Below, one piece after another: positions 1-13,324 of a stretch of DNA of 64,000 bases. Positions within the stretch are counted from its first letter, which is position 1; each line of letters starts with the position of its first letter. The DNA is taken from contig CM072343.1 in assembly GCA_036874045.1 (NCBI GenBank), forward strand, positions 18,000,001 through 18,064,000, written 5' to 3'. Source of the DNA: Cymodocea nodosa (taxonomy: Eukaryota; Streptophyta; Magnoliopsida; Alismatales; Cymodoceaceae). The notes beneath the pieces are model-generated. The model did not search any database. It was not told where the DNA came from and was given only the letters and a program-made list of their open reading frames with translations. The position numbers and the translations under genes are program-made.

Positions 1-1467
1 ATTTACATTGTTGAAAGCCCAGTAATAATCTTTGCAATGTTACAATGATTCCTACTGCATCTAAGATCCTCGGGGATTCATATTTATTGTGGTAAAAATA
101 TGGCAAAGAAGTGTCTAATACAATAAATACAAGCAGAAGATGGTTCTCGGATCTGCAGAAGGCATAAAAACAAAGATTCCAGAAATTAACGTAAATCAAA
201 GAAGTGTCTAATGCAATAAAAATAACAAGCAAAAGATGATTCTTGGATCTGCAGAAGGAAAAAAACCAATGTTCTTCTAGAAATCAGAAATTAACATAAA
301 TCCAGTATCATTTGTAGAAAACCTGCTCAATAAAAAAGCAGTTTGACCTAAAAGAAGTCAACAATAGAAGAGGAGTATATTTATCTTTAGTAGCAAAATA
401 GTATTTTATGATCAAGGAAAATTAGATAATATTTAAGGCACAAAAGGAAGAAATTTGTTGCAAAGGAAACCAAGGTCAAAAGGATCAGATACACCAGGAA
501 AAGTAATTGTCAGGTTCAATTTGGCTTCCACTTTGAATGTACAAAACCAAATCAGTATGGCAACAAAAAAAGGCAATACAGTTCACTAAATTCCCACTAG
601 TGTGGGTTTAAGAAGAGTCTAATTGCACAGTGTTAAGGCTAGAAGAGAAGAGACATGGGTTCAAACCCAAGCCAAAATATTACCATTATAAAAAAAAACA
701 CAGTTTCATCTCCATAAATGAAGAGATTATTACCCATGATTCAAAGTTATGAACTTTAGACAACAATGGAGCAGACTTAATCTTGCATGGTTGCATCAAA
801 GCTTGCCCTTAACAATGTGGCAATAAAGATGGGGAAAAATCTTTGTAAACCTTTCATAAGGTGTTTTGGTTCAAAACTGAATTTATTTATAGCATGTTAA
901 GATATAGAATGATTAGAATCTTACATTTGTTTACGTACACATTAAACAAATAGAGATACTCTTGAATGTACTTGGATAGGTCCTTCCAGCTAATTATTTT
1001 TATTTCTATATAGGGTTTACATTGTTGAATTTACATACAAGCAATGGTTGCTGTCTACTTCTCATTATATCATTCGTCAACAATGTTTTTTCTGTTGTGA
1101 GACCAAATGTGGAGTCTATTTTGGATTGAAATTGAATTTGTTTCAGCATATTTGTATCATAGAATATTAGTTTTATTTATAACTTCAATCAATAAAGAAT
1201 GCTTCTTCTGGTAATATACATGGGTCCTTGAAAGCACTTGACAGTCTGTCCATTTATGAGACTAATAAGGCAGCATAAATTGGACCCTCCCCAGTTCCCA
1301 CATTGGTGGGAGCCTCGTGCACCGGGCTACTTTTTTTACACACCGAACAGATGAGCACATTAGTCATATCCTTCAATGTACTCCATCTTTCCTCTTTTTG
1401 GTCTAAGTCTATTAACTACTTAATCTAAATGACAAAACAGAAAATTTGATGGGATTATATCTAATAC
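1..1467 (-). other. Kinesin intron, truncated by window edge
   Basis: This lies downstream of the last visible kinesin exon (donor at 1467-1466). I see no sign of the next motor-domain exon (the stretch that normally follows the DLAGSE motif) on the minus strand, so it is read as a long intron whose acceptor is outside the window. It is AT-rich, with one recognisable patch at about 1250-1336. Confidence 0.6.
1250..1336 (-). repeat. Possible tRNA-derived SINE remnant (Au-like)
   Basis: Read on the minus strand, the patch holds GTGCACGAGGCTCCCACCA followed by AATGTGGGAACTGGGGAGGG. From memory this GC-rich arrangement resembles the head of Au-type SINEs of plants. It is short and lies in a kinesin intron. 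No clear target duplication or T-rich tail was found, so it may be a fragment only. Confidence 0.35.
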
Positions 1468-4400
1468 CTGACTTGTCAATTCTCTCAGAACCCGCTAGAT
1501 CCACAACAACAAGTTTGCTTTTCCTAACCATAGGGGGTCTGAAAGATTTAACCAGAGTAGAAGCATTTCCATTTTCACAAGATATAGACACAGCTCTATC
1601 ATGTGTTCCCTTAACAGATCTCCTGACATGAACCTGTTAAAAAATGGAAAAGAAGATTAAATTAATAGCTATGAGAATTCGGACGTGGCAATAAAATTGA
1701 GATAAAACACAAATAACAAGTTATCCAAGTTGAAAGTTGTTGCTGAAAAATGTATATTACCATTAAAATTGCATGGCTGCGAGAAGATTCAGTATTCAAC
1801 TTTGTATTTGCAGCAAATCTGTGAGCTTCCCCCAGTCTGAGAAGCTCAATAAAACTCTTCTGATCCTTAATTTCTATGAGGGTTGCACCAGGTACTGAAA
1901 CATCCCCTGTTTTGGGGTCCTCTACAATACCAATATTTTCATTCCCAGGAATGAGAAGGTCCTGGATGGTCTCCATATAGAGCTGAATATATGAAGAAAA
2001 GACAATGCAAGAAACAGAAGACCTTAACAGATATAATTCATATGATATAAGCAAGCTGTTCCAAGTGGCTAAGTCAAATAACCTGCAAGTAGGAAACTGA
2101 GACAGAATCAGTGTCTGGAGAAATATCTGCAAGAATATCCTCCATAGACCGAACCATAATGCCACGCGCAGCAGTATCTTCTTCTCCCAACCTCCCAAGT
2201 GTAAATGTTTTACCAGTACCTGTCTGTCCATATGCCATAACTGTACCATTGTAACCCTCCAAAACACTCTGCATGAACCAAAAATGGTATGGCAAGAGGT
2301 ATGAATCAGCAAGAAATTAGACATTCATACAAGTAATGGAATGAGAACTAACTAAATGGAATATGTCATAATATAGACTACAGACAATTTTATTGTCTTT
2401 AGTCAATTACCTCAACAACAGGTTTAGCCACCACTTCATAAACACGCTTTTGTGAGGCAAATTCTGTCAGTACCTCATCAAATTCATAAGTGTCAGAGTC
2501 CCAGTTGTTTTTACGGAGCTTCAGCCTTTTAAGCTGTGCACACATTGAAAAACAATAAATATATATAAATCAGTCCAGCATGAATCCTTCAATGGAAAAT
2601 TAGGAAGGATAACAGTTTTACAAGCAACATTATGAAAAGAAGCAGGAAAAAAGATAAATCAAAAACTACCTCAGGCTGCAACTCTACACAATCTGCAAAA
2701 TCAGCATCTGCTATTGACTCTTCTGCATTTCTTGGCCGAAGTCTTACAGCCACACGAACCCTTCCAGGAACTATCATACAAAACATGCAAAAAAAAACAA
2801 GTTTGACATTAACCATATGCATCTTTTTATTTTCATCTCTTTACCTATTTAATTTTAAACTGAATGTTGCCTCATACAAATAACATGCCATGCAAACATC
2901 TTAGACAACAATTATTATATATAATGAACATCTAAATCAGTCAGTAGCACAAAAGCTTCTAATTCAGAAGAAAATTAAATGACTTGTGAAGGAGAATTGT
3001 CAGTTAGAAATTTCTAGCACAAACTCGGTACATAACTGCCAATGAAGTCGGAAGGGAATAACTGTCAATTAGAAGTTAATAATCAAAAACTAAAATGGTA
3101 GTACGTTCCTGTTTGTTATGGCACCTAGATGGTATTGATATGTACATTAACTTTTAAATTAAATTTACTTTTATATTTACAAAATTCAAGTTGAAGTTTA
3201 TAACTACTAAAACAAGATTAATTTTTGTATCTGACTTTTGGGAATGAATGATAATGGACTAGACCAAATTCAGTAATGTAGTTAGTGCCATTCAGAAATA
3301 CCTTTAATCAATTTCATACGACAGGCACTTTTGAGTTCCTGTTATTACGTAAATTTAAGAATCAAAATATTCCCAACATCAAACAATGTCAATCAAATGG
3401 ATTAAACGATGCACTAAACCAAGTAACATTTTGGTGTAGCTATTACACATTATGATTCCCCAAAGGAAAATAAGAATTTTGAATTTATAATTCAAGTATG
3501 AAAACTATAGTTATTAATTGCCTCAAAAATAGAGTATATAAGTCTCACATAATGATAACAAAAAGGTAAAATTTAGGTATCATGTATTAAGATTAAAAAT
3601 AAAATACGTTCAAAAAATATAGTAATGAGCGTAGATTACAAGTTTTATGCATGCAAACTTGCACATGCTTTTCACTAAAATAAATGATACGATGTAAGTG
3701 TCATTACCTACAGTAAAGTACTTCAGAGAAGCAAGTGTAAGTTGGCATGCATTAGAAGTTCAATTATACTCTTTTGAAGTAATCATTTGACTGGAAACTT
3801 TACTCCATTTGTAGTCTTCACATACCACAAAGTTATTGAGACATCAAGGGAGTTAACAAGCTAGGAAACAAAAAGGAAAAGTGAATGAACAATAGATGGA
3901 AGAACCATTTGAGGTTGGAATCATTCAAACTTTTCTTTGTTCAAGAAGGGAAAAAAATACTAGTATCTCATGTGTTCTACCGAATTCTTCATACCAAAAG
4001 GGAGTAAGAAGCACTGAAGTTCTAATAGAATTTACTATAAATTTGGCTTAGTTTTTAAAGGGAAATAAAAACCACGTTGCTTTGCATAAAGGATCAAAAT
4101 TCTTTGGTAGCTAAATCAAATCAGAAAGCTTTAAAAACCAGCCAATACTATTGCATAATCAGTAAAAGTTTTTGTTTAGAATAACAGATTGAAGGAAATT
4201 GTTGATGAATGCTAAAATTTATGCTGCTGTCACAAAATGATATTTGTATAAATTATAATTTTTCTGTAAAGTTGCAAGAGATTGTATTCAAGTAACAATC
4301 TGGTCATATAGTTAGGAATTAAGAAACAACGCTGCCAAATTATCAAATCATGGAAGCACTGATAGATATACCAAAATGACTTGTATGGACAACGAAAGAA

Positions 4401-5259
4401 ATTTAGAAAATTTGATCTGATTGAGTTTTTCAAATAATGACTATCAGAAAGCTTGAAAAATCTTTTTCCTAGAGATCCGTATCCATAACTTCACATTCAG
4501 ATTACAGCAGTAGAGCTCTTTCACAAGCCTTGCTTCGTGGTATACCTTCGATTTTCCCTGATCAGATTCCATGGAGCTCGTTATGAGGGCATTCTAAATG
4601 GGGCTCCATGGATCCGAACCGGACATGCCCGAGCCACCTTATATATGTTCGCTTTCCGCTGATCAACTCACCTACCGCTCAACATTTTCGATTTATACAT
4701 CCACACACACAACCTACAATCCACTCAGCACAGCGAGTATGGCAGAGCTCATCCTGTCAGTGTTGTATAATTCCATTTTCAACCCCAAAAAGTTAGTGGA
4801 CATCAAAGCATTGCAGCAAATTCTCATTTTCTTCCAAAGCAAAACATCAACTTCATCTCCATCCCCTGGTCTTGTAATCAGAAGTCATAGAAATGTAAAC
4901 TTAACACACCAATATGCAACACGAGCTCCCGCCCACGGTGACAGAAACAGAGGAGACCATCATCAAAACAGCCAATTCGGGGAGAGAAAACACCAACCCA
5001 AGCTCATGATCCCGATCAAACCACCACAGATCTAAGAATTCAACCACAGAAACTCTAAGGAAAACAAAACGAAGAAATGCATAAAACCTCCAGCATCATC
5101 CTTGGCGGCGATGTTCCCAGAGCTGGCACGGCGGAGGCCGACGGCGGAGGAGTTGGAGCTCCCTCTGGACTTGGCCGAGGGCTTGGAGTTGGAGTAATGA
5201 GGGAGCTTCGTGAGGTTCCTGGATGGTCCACTGCGGAAGCTACTGCTCCCTGACGCCAT
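1468..5259 (-). CDS. Armadillo-repeat kinesin (ARK-type), 5' part
   Basis: Microtubule motor of the plant ungrouped ARK kinesin family, which couples an N-terminal motor to C-terminal armadillo repeats and acts on microtubule dynamics in growing cells. Six exons are visible on the minus strand: 5259-5088, 2770-2670, 2533-2411, 2268-2083, 1982-1761 and 1633-1468. All have GT/AG borders and matching phases, giving 323 codons. A Ser-rich N-terminal arm (about residues 1-58) precedes the motor, which starts near RVRVAVRLRPRN. The P-loop GQTGTGKT is at about 146-153, switch I NTESSRSH at 257-264 and switch II DLAGSE at 313-318. The start is the ATG at 5259, the first in frame before the Ser-rich arm. 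The rest of the motor and any armadillo repeats lie beyond the left edge, so ARK identity rests on close match of the motor segments. Intron 1 is about 2.3 kb. Confidence 0.9.
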
Positions 5260-5440
5260 GGATCGGGAGGGGATCCTAACGGCGGCAGTAATGGTGGTGG
5301 CGATGAGAAGGAGAGAAGAGTTCTTTTGTCAGATCGGTGGAGGGAAGGGGACAAATTTACAGTGATCGAGTCACAGCTCAGCGGAATGGAAGGGGAGTAG
5401 AGAGGGAGGAGGAACAGCAGCACTCAAAATGAAACTTTTA
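5260..5440 (-). promoter_or_regulatory. Kinesin 5' leader and proximal promoter
   Basis: This GC-richer stretch directly upstream of the kinesin ATG is rich in CT/GA runs, as is common in plant 5' leaders. It ends at a poly(T) run (about 5445-5464). No convincing TATA box was seen. Confidence 0.4.
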
Positions 5441-8034
5441 AAAAGTTTTTTTTTTTTTTTTTTTAAGTAGAAATTAAATTGAATAAATGATTCTATTATA
5501 AAACTACAGCTAAAATTATAAAAGACGAAAAAGGAGGAATAGTAAAATAGAGAAAAGATAATAGACAGAAATGAAACTAAATTTCTTTTTTAGCATTGAC
5601 TTCGTCAAATTATTTACAGACTACATCAATAGATAGAAGAACTATCAGACTATAACTTATACCAAGAGAAGTTACGTGACGATTTTAAATCGAGAGTGTA
5701 CTAATTAAAAAATTGTAGAATAGTAAAATGATTTGGAGCTTTTTTTTATACCAAGAAGTATTGGAGGTGTTTTTACAAAATTTATTGATCTTTCTTTTTA
5801 TTTTTCTAATTATTTTTTTTAAAAATAAATTCTAATTATATAATTAATTAATTTATAATATAATGCAATATGTTCTAAAATTTCAAATTAAATGAAATTA
5901 TATTCATTAATATTTTTTAAAATTTAAAATTATTGGTTGAAATTTAACAAAGATTGGCCAATTTTAAGGCATTTAAATTAAGAAGTATTTATAATCATAT
6001 AATCTTAAAAAAATATTAAATGTGTGGTTTATAATGATTGGGATCAATAATTTTTCTAGAGTGGTAGTGATCTTGTTTAGTTTTAAATGTATGGTTTTAT
6101 TAACTTTATTAGTGGTACCTTTTTTCACGGTGATGGTTTTTTATGCATTTTATAGGACTCAAACCTTAAAGAAAGTTACGAATAATGTTATCCGAAGCCA
6201 ACTTGCATATTAGATTTATTTATATTATATTAGTGGTACATTAAAAGTGGATGCATGAATTTCGTTATAAGATTAATATAGACGTATGATCAAATTTGTA
6301 ATTTTACTAATTTTTTATTAAACTCCAATCACTGATATTTAAATAAAAAAAATGAATAAAATTAACACATTAGATTATATTGTAATCTTATTAATATATA
6401 ATTATATTTCAAATTTGTTAACATAAAATATTCAAGTGATGGTGGCTGTGGCTTCTTGGGCTACTCAAGTGTTTATAAGCGAAAATTGAGAAGAAATTTA
6501 TTCACTTTTTATTTATTTCAGGTTATTAGTTACATGCTTAAAAATTATTTATTGTCATTTTCTTTAAGTATACAAATATTTTGTTGAGATTGTTCGTCAT
6601 TACACTTCGTTTTTTTTTTTTGGAAAAAACAATTAATACTAAAGAATAGTATTTTAGTTGATAAAATTTTACATATTATCACGAGGAACATGTTTCCTTT
6701 ATGATACATACGCACATACATATATATATATATTATATAATTGCCCTTGAACATTTGATGTCGTAGTTATGATCATTTGATGCAATAATTAAACCAGGCG
6801 CATCCTGTTACTTTACCAGAGGTTGCCTGGTCTTCATCAAGGAAAAAAAAATCCAATTAATCGGTTTTAAAAGAAAAAGGTCAAATCACAACAACAATTG
6901 TACTTTTCCTAAAAAAATTTATTTACTGCCACGATGGATCGACCTCAACTGTCAATTTTATTTACTGATATCGATGGGACACTATTTTTTCAAATTTGGA
7001 AGACAGAAAAAAAAAAAAAAAAAAAACTCACCTAAAATATTAAAAGAGTAATAATTTTTTATATCTTAATGAATGAATGAATACTTCCTCAGTCCCACTC
7101 CCAGTCCACAGTTTTGCTCGTCTGCTTCAAACATGGATCTTCTCCATATCCCATGCTCTGTCTAATCATCCCATTTGTAACACCTGTACTAGATTCTGCC
7201 AACAATGCATAGTTTTCTTTTTTGCATTAAATTATAAAAATCTCTAGACACGTTAGTCTGGAACTGAGATAACTTTATTTATAGTTTTTTTTTTTTTTTT
7301 GGAACCTTAGAAGAATGTTTTAATCAAAAAAATTGTAAAATCAAAAATTTATAAGAATATTGAGATGAGATTTTAGCTAACAAGCCATTCAACCAAAGAG
7401 ATCAAAAGAAGGTATCCAACCGTAAGTGTAATCCTACGATTTAAATATATTAATTTAAAATTTATCAATAATGAAAATTATATCTAAAATAAATAAGTAT
7501 TTGTTAAAAGTTTAGATAAAAATATTTATAAATATTAATTTTATGTATCTAAATTATAAAATAATTATTTGTAACATCTGGGAGATCGAATGGAACAGTC
7601 GGTATGAAACATCGAAGGACGAAAATAAATGCGTGGCACGTGGTGTGCGGGAAGCCATCGCCATCTAAATCCGACGCTTTAGCGAGGAGAGCCGGAAAAG
7701 ATGTCGAAGAGTGTCGGCAAAAAGGGAAGGGAAAATTTACTCTTCTTTTTTTTAAAAATTAAAAATTAAAAAAATAAGGAGGCAAAAAGCAATTTTTACT
7801 ATGGAGATGGGGCCCACCAAAAATTTTATCCAAAAAAAAAAAAAAAAGAAAAGAAAAGCAGGAAGCAAATTTTACTATGGAGATGGGGCCCACCAGTACG
7901 TCTCCAGTCTCACTCGTCAGTCTCCGGTCCCACACGTCAGTTTCCGGTCGACGCTTCCAAGCACTACTGTCTCGGTAGAAGCTGACGATGTGGGACCCAC
8001 ATGTCCTACGGCCTTCCTTTTTTTTCCATGCATC

Positions 8035-8065
<31 letters not shown>

Positions 8066-9244
8066 CCTTAACTCCGTTGGCTGAAATTTACGTTAGTTCG
8101 AATACGTGATCTTATACGTAACGAGAAAATCATCACTAATTATCTGAATATACAAGGTTATATATGTAGAACCCAAGGTTATTGTAGTATTTTGTTAGGT
8201 AAGTTAGTTAATTTTTTTTCATTTGTGTTAATGGATGAATTATCATTTGTATCGTTATTCGTCACTTCAATATATACTTTATAATCTTTTATGTTACAAA
8301 TTTCTTTCTATATTTTCATAACAAATAATTTTCTTTGCATTATACACTAAAATGCGCGTAATTCACATAAACATATAAGCTACAAGTTTGCACAATCTAC
8401 ACCAATCGAGCGTTGATTATCACACTGCTTACAACACTCACACTCTCAATACTAATCATCATAAGAATAGCATACTCGATCATAACATTTACATTATCCT
8501 TGTACTCTTTACATTACTGTTGTTTGTGTAAGGGGGGGGGGGGCATTCATTGTACATATTTATACCAACAACGTACTATTTGAGATTGTAATTTAGCTTT
8601 CTTGAAGGGACTAACGATCCATGGAAAAATTTAAAGCCTCTTGCATTGTGAAAGGAGATGTACAAAATCTAGAAATTTAGGTGCTGGTTAATGTCTGGGC
8701 TGCAAGCGTTCCTTATCAGGTCAAACACATAAACACTAATTAATCATACTCATGTATATCAGGGCTTCATTGTCAGCATCTTTGCCCTAGCTGATGCTCA
8801 TTTGGCCGTTGGAAGAAGGATGTTAATTGGTTGTTGAATGCTTTTAGGGCAAGGAATGGGGGAGGTAGATCATGGAGAAGATTGCAATATTGTTTTGTTA
8901 TGTCTATTATCGTATTGATTCACCCCATGTGGATCGCAACTTTGTAGAGTACCATATATTGTATCCTTTGATCATGGACAGTGGTGGCATTTTCTCCTTG
9001 CAAAGAGTTTGTTCATGTTTATGTAAATCTATTGAAGAGGAGGACACACTGAGCAAAGTTCTTGATTTTGTTTCTTGTTGTTTGTTTTCGACGTGCGGGC
9101 CACATCAAGGTCGAGGAAATGCATGGAGAGCACGATCGGCCGGCCGCCGGCGGGCGTTATTTTATTAACCTAAGGTTGGCAACCAGCAGGACGCGATGAG
9201 CATCGGTACATGAACGATTGCCGGTGGGTCGATACAACACAACG
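5441..9244. other. Intergenic, no gene recognised
   Basis: AT-rich spacer. It holds poly(T) runs (5445-5464, 8039-8065), a run of G at about 8532-8542 and a small tandem duplication at 7781-7895. Reading frames here are composed of low-complexity runs, and I recognise no protein in them. Confidence 0.5.
7781..7895. repeat. Short tandem duplication around a poly(A) run
   Basis: The segment containing ACTATGGAGATGGGGCCCAC occurs twice, about 75 bp apart, separated by an A-rich run. It looks like a local slippage or unequal-exchange product. Confidence 0.7.
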
Positions 9245-10254
9245 ATGGCGTCGACGAGGAATCTGATGGCGGCGGTACTGCTGAACTCGGTGGCTATCAC
9301 CACGATGTTCATGCTCGTGACCGGGAAGCTGATGGTTTGCTTGCCAAAGTTGAAGCCCTGCGCCAACCACGAGAACCCGAAGAGCATGGCCTTGTGCTGT
9401 GGCTCCCTCAATGAGCTGATAGCGGACAACGATCCTTGCCTGTGCCAGGTTTTCTCCCATCTCGACATAACAAATGAGCAAGCCATCCAGTTCGCCACCT
9501 ACTGCGGAATCGACACCAGCGCCGGTATCTGTGGCTCTGCTGCCGGTGAGAACACGGACCTGGCAATGTGATCATCGATCGTCACACCTTGACATTATAA
9601 TTAGCTCTTGTTAATCGATTTCTTTCTGAAAAATATCATCGATCAGCTCCTACAAACGGCGACTTCGGTGGTTCTCCCCCGGCTACAAAACCTTCGGCTA
9701 CACCACCCGAAGGTGAATAATTAATATAACACTGCCGCTTCATATTCCAATACTTGCGTTTCTTTTGGTTGAACAGGTATCGCTCCGGTCGTCGATAAAT
9801 CTTTATATTAATTACTAACTGGTTTGAATTAGAATGTTTTCCCGATAGATAGATTTGCACGTGGTCTATATCAGATTCATCCAACAGTCCATTGATTTCT
9901 CCAGCAAACACGGCGGCGGCCCCGGCGACTCCTCCGGTGGAAACTGCTTCAAGACCTTCGGCAGTCGCTGCTCCACCAAGAGGGTGGAAATCAATTGCGG
10001 ATGAGCCGACCCCAGCATACACAGCGCCGCCAACTCCGGCTCCTACAGTGCTTGCTCCTCTGGCAGGTGGTTGGCATCCAACTGCGGATGAGCTGACCCC
10101 GCCACCTCCTGCTCCTTCAACAGGTTTTTCCTTTCCAGATGCAGGTAACTTCATCTTTGCATGAATTCTTCCAAGTTATAATTTTTTTTTATCTCAATTC
10201 ACGTTTGCAATCTTTCCATTAACAATCGTTCCATTTCCAGCTCACCTGGGCTGA
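9245..10254 (+). CDS. LTP-like 8-Cys protein with Pro/Ala-rich tail (locus A)
   Basis: Secreted non-specific lipid-transfer-like protein. Proposed exons are 9245-9545, 9647-9712, 9905-10144 and 10241-10254 (206 aa); all internal junctions are phase 1. Exon 1 holds a hydrophobic leader, then eight cysteines at 32, 39, 51, 52, 65, 67, 87 and 96 in the order C-C-CC-CxC-C-C. The donor after exon 1 (GTGAGA) is near consensus. Exons 2 and 3 encode a Pro/Ala/Thr-rich linker with AP, TP and SP dipeptides typical of arabinogalactan-type glycosylation. The start is the ATG at 9245, as the longer frame begins at TTG. The last exon is odd: it ends after four residues with no GPI tail in frame (see findings), so the 3' end is the least certain part. 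It is more divergent from the other loci than they are from each other. Confidence 0.7.
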
Positions 10255-10559
10255 AGCACAACGCATGGAATCACAGGCATGTAGCCGGCGGCGATACTCC
10301 TGTTCTGTGTTGTTATGGCATGATCCCACGAACAATGCTGAAGCATAGCTTCCTTAATTAATTTCCTATGTCTTTAGAATTCTACTTATAAATATTTTTG
10401 AAGTGATCCAGTGATGTATTCCTCTACGCACGCACCATTCGCTGCAAAATAAATAAGCCGGATTGCGACGATAAATACAAAATATGTGAAGATTGGAAGA
10501 AATAAATGGTGGTGGACATGAATCGATCGCTTACATATAATTGCCTTTGTCAAAGTTTA

Positions 10560-11040
10560 TCTAATTGATAGCAAGAGAATAAAGTATTTATAATGTATCG
10601 GTGTGAGTCTTCTATGGTTCAACTCTCTTGTGCTTTTAGCAAATAAGTATCTTATCAGTAATATTTGTAAAATCAAACTCTAATATCACGTTAAAGTTCA
10701 TTCCAAGATCAATTATGAAGATTAACAATCTTGACATGTGAATACAATGTATGAATCGATTGATTATATATAGTCGTATTGGATAAAGTTCATCTCAAAA
10801 TTAATTCATAATAAGAGAATAAAACGCAATGTTATAATGTTTAGGCTCAACCACATCTGCATCGATGTGAAGCATTTATAGTCCAACATTCTCTTGTGCT
10901 TGTGGTACCCCATTTTTAGCTTATAAGCTCATTTATAGATAACGTGTGTAAACTAAATTTTGATATAATGTTAATCAATTAATTTTGAAATGAATTTTAA
11001 CAGTTTTGACATATGAAGATGTACAATGAAGGTGGCATGG
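10560..11040. repeat. Diverged tandem pair of a dispersed repeat
   Basis: Two related stretches (about 10560-10770 and 10800-11040) share phrases such as CAACTCTCTTGTGCTTTTAG or its variant, and TTTTGACATATGAA-like ends. Similar wording reappears near 61140-61310. No coding content was seen, and the family is not identified. Confidence 0.4.
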
Positions 11041-12475
11041 GATATCCAACTCCTTATAATTTTCAACAAAATTATCAGTCAGTAATTAACCACCGTGAAT
11101 AACCTCGTGTTTTATCTTGGTTGGTTGACTTTTCATGAAATAAATATAATTACTTATTTAAATAAGTGATTAAAATTGTATTCATTAAGATTTTTTGATT
11201 TAAAATAAATGGTCAATTTAAGGCATTTTTATAAAACCCAATATCTATTCAATTTAAGAAATTTTTTTACCATGCACTTAAAATCATCTAAACTTAAAAA
11301 ATCCATGTAGCTAGTTTAACCTTCTCATGTATTTATATAAAAGGACATAAAAGCATCTCCAAGAACCTTTCCTAGAGGCACCTCTAGGAAAAAAAGACAC
11401 CTTATAAAAATGAGTCATGAAAGTGACTATGATAAAAAAAGAAAACTAATCTACATACACAAAAACTAGAGGAGTTACTCTCTATTGAAATTAAAGAGGT
11501 AGAATTAGTGGTGGCAATGTATAGCCATGACAGTTGTATTTGAAACCATAAGGTAAGACAAGATTGTGAATCAAATTAAATGATAAAAAAGTATTGGTAA
11601 CTAGAAATGTACAGATCTGATAGACTCTTCATATTCATGTCCAACCCTATTCAATACAAAATCCATGAAGTCAGTCTTCAAGAGTGGGTGCCAATGGAAA
11701 GGCGACATCCTGGAAAGGACATTGCAAGGAAACCTGACATTGTCAAATATACAACAATTATGAAATTCGATTAGCATGCAAATTGGCTGTAGACTTCGCT
11801 GATATACATTGCATTAATTATGAAACTTTGAGGAGAAAATCAAGCAATATTTTTCAATTGTAAGAATTTATATATGTATACATATATAGAGGAGAAATTG
11901 AAGAAATCTTTTCAAAACATAAACCCTAGGTATAGCAATTAATAGAAACCCTAAACCTTAAATTTTACCTAAAATGGTAAATGGCATTTTTGTTTTTTGC
12001 AATGCCTCTGTTTGGATTTAAACATGGGACATTTGAAATCCACCCCACATAGAGAAAAGTTAACATATGATACCTCGTTATCCTTCTCCAAACTACAATT
12101 CACATATTTTACTTAACTTGATTGTATTTAAAAAAAGTTCACATCAATAAAAATAAGGAACAGATTTGACCATATATATGATGGATCTTTTTATTTATTA
12201 TCAATTAATTTTAAGTTAAATTTTAACCTGAAATCAAAGTCATACATTCACTTGTAAATACTTATAGTAATAAATAAATAAGAGTAAAGAAGTGCATTAG
12301 AAAAGTTCTATATCAATAAAAATAAAGACAAAATTAAGTCTTATAAATGCTAAATCCTTTCACTAATTGTTAATTAGTTTTTAATTGAAATTTCAATAGA
12401 TTAAAGTTAAGAACTCCATAAAGATGTAAACCATGCATCTATGTGAACTAGTGATGGTTATAGATATAAGGTTTA
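11041..12475. other. Intergenic, nothing recognised
   Basis: AT-rich sequence without a supported gene, RNA or named repeat. Confidence 0.4.
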
Positions 12476-13274
12476 GGGAGTGTTTGTGTATCTAAAAAAT
12501 GACAAAAAAATATAAAAAAGAAAAATAACAGAAAATTTTTTAGACATTTGTGTATCAAATAGATTTTCAAAGGATTCTACCATTTTCTCTTGTATATAAG
12601 AAAACTTTTCTTTCATTTTTCAATCTCTTAATCTCTGAAACTAATGAAAAATAGAGGAATAGAAAAAATAAATTATCATAGAATATATTAATAGTATGTA
12701 ATTTTGATATGAAAATTATTTATGTTCTTAGTAGATGAGAATTGATATTACGAGAGATATGCAAAATGTATTTTATTTTGTTACTATTGTCACAAATAAC
12801 TCTATCTTATATTATTTATGATAAAATTTTTTATTTTCTATCTTGTATATAAATACAAAAAATATTTAATTTATCAATTTTAATATTTAATATTCTATGA
12901 ATAAACAAATATATTTTATATTTTATGATTTTTCATCATTTTCTGTTATGTACACAAATATTTTGATTTTCTATTAATTTTTTGTAACTATTGTCATAAA
13001 TGACTCTATCTTATATTATCTATAATAAATTTTTTATTTTCTATCTTACATATAAATATAAAAAATATTTAATTTATCAATTTCAATATTTTCTATTTTG
13101 TGAATAAACATACGTATTTTACATTTTATAATTTTTCATCATTTTCTATGTGATACACAAATACTTTAATATTTTACTAATTTTTTGTTACTTTCTATCA
13201 TTTTCTTTTCCGTTATTTTCTATGATATTCTATTATTTTCTTTCTACCATTTTTCTAGACGTAAAAACATCTTC
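12476..13274. mobile_element. TIR element 1 (Tourist/Harbinger-like MITE), 799 bp
   Basis: Imperfect terminal inverted repeats begin GGGAGTGTTTGTGTATCT on the left and GAAGATGTTTTTACGTCTAG on the right (read inward). They are bounded by TTA at 12473-12475 and 13275-13277. The interior is very AT-rich with repeated (T)TTTCTAT-type phrases and no coding potential. A 3-bp TTA duplication and a G-rich TIR fit the PIF/Harbinger superfamily. This is the most decayed of the four such elements in the window. Confidence 0.55.
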
Positions 13275-13324
13275 TTAGTCGACCTTAACTTTCTACTTAT
13301 CGCATGGTGTCAGCTTAATTTGTT

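Noticed and set aside
4598-5035. 145-codon plus-strand frame within kinesin intron 1
   Set aside because: No domain recognised and it lies inside an intron of a well-supported gene on the other strand; possible but unsupported.
7801-8109. 102-codon plus-strand frame
   Set aside because: Made from a poly(A) run, a tandem duplication and a poly(T) run; no family match.
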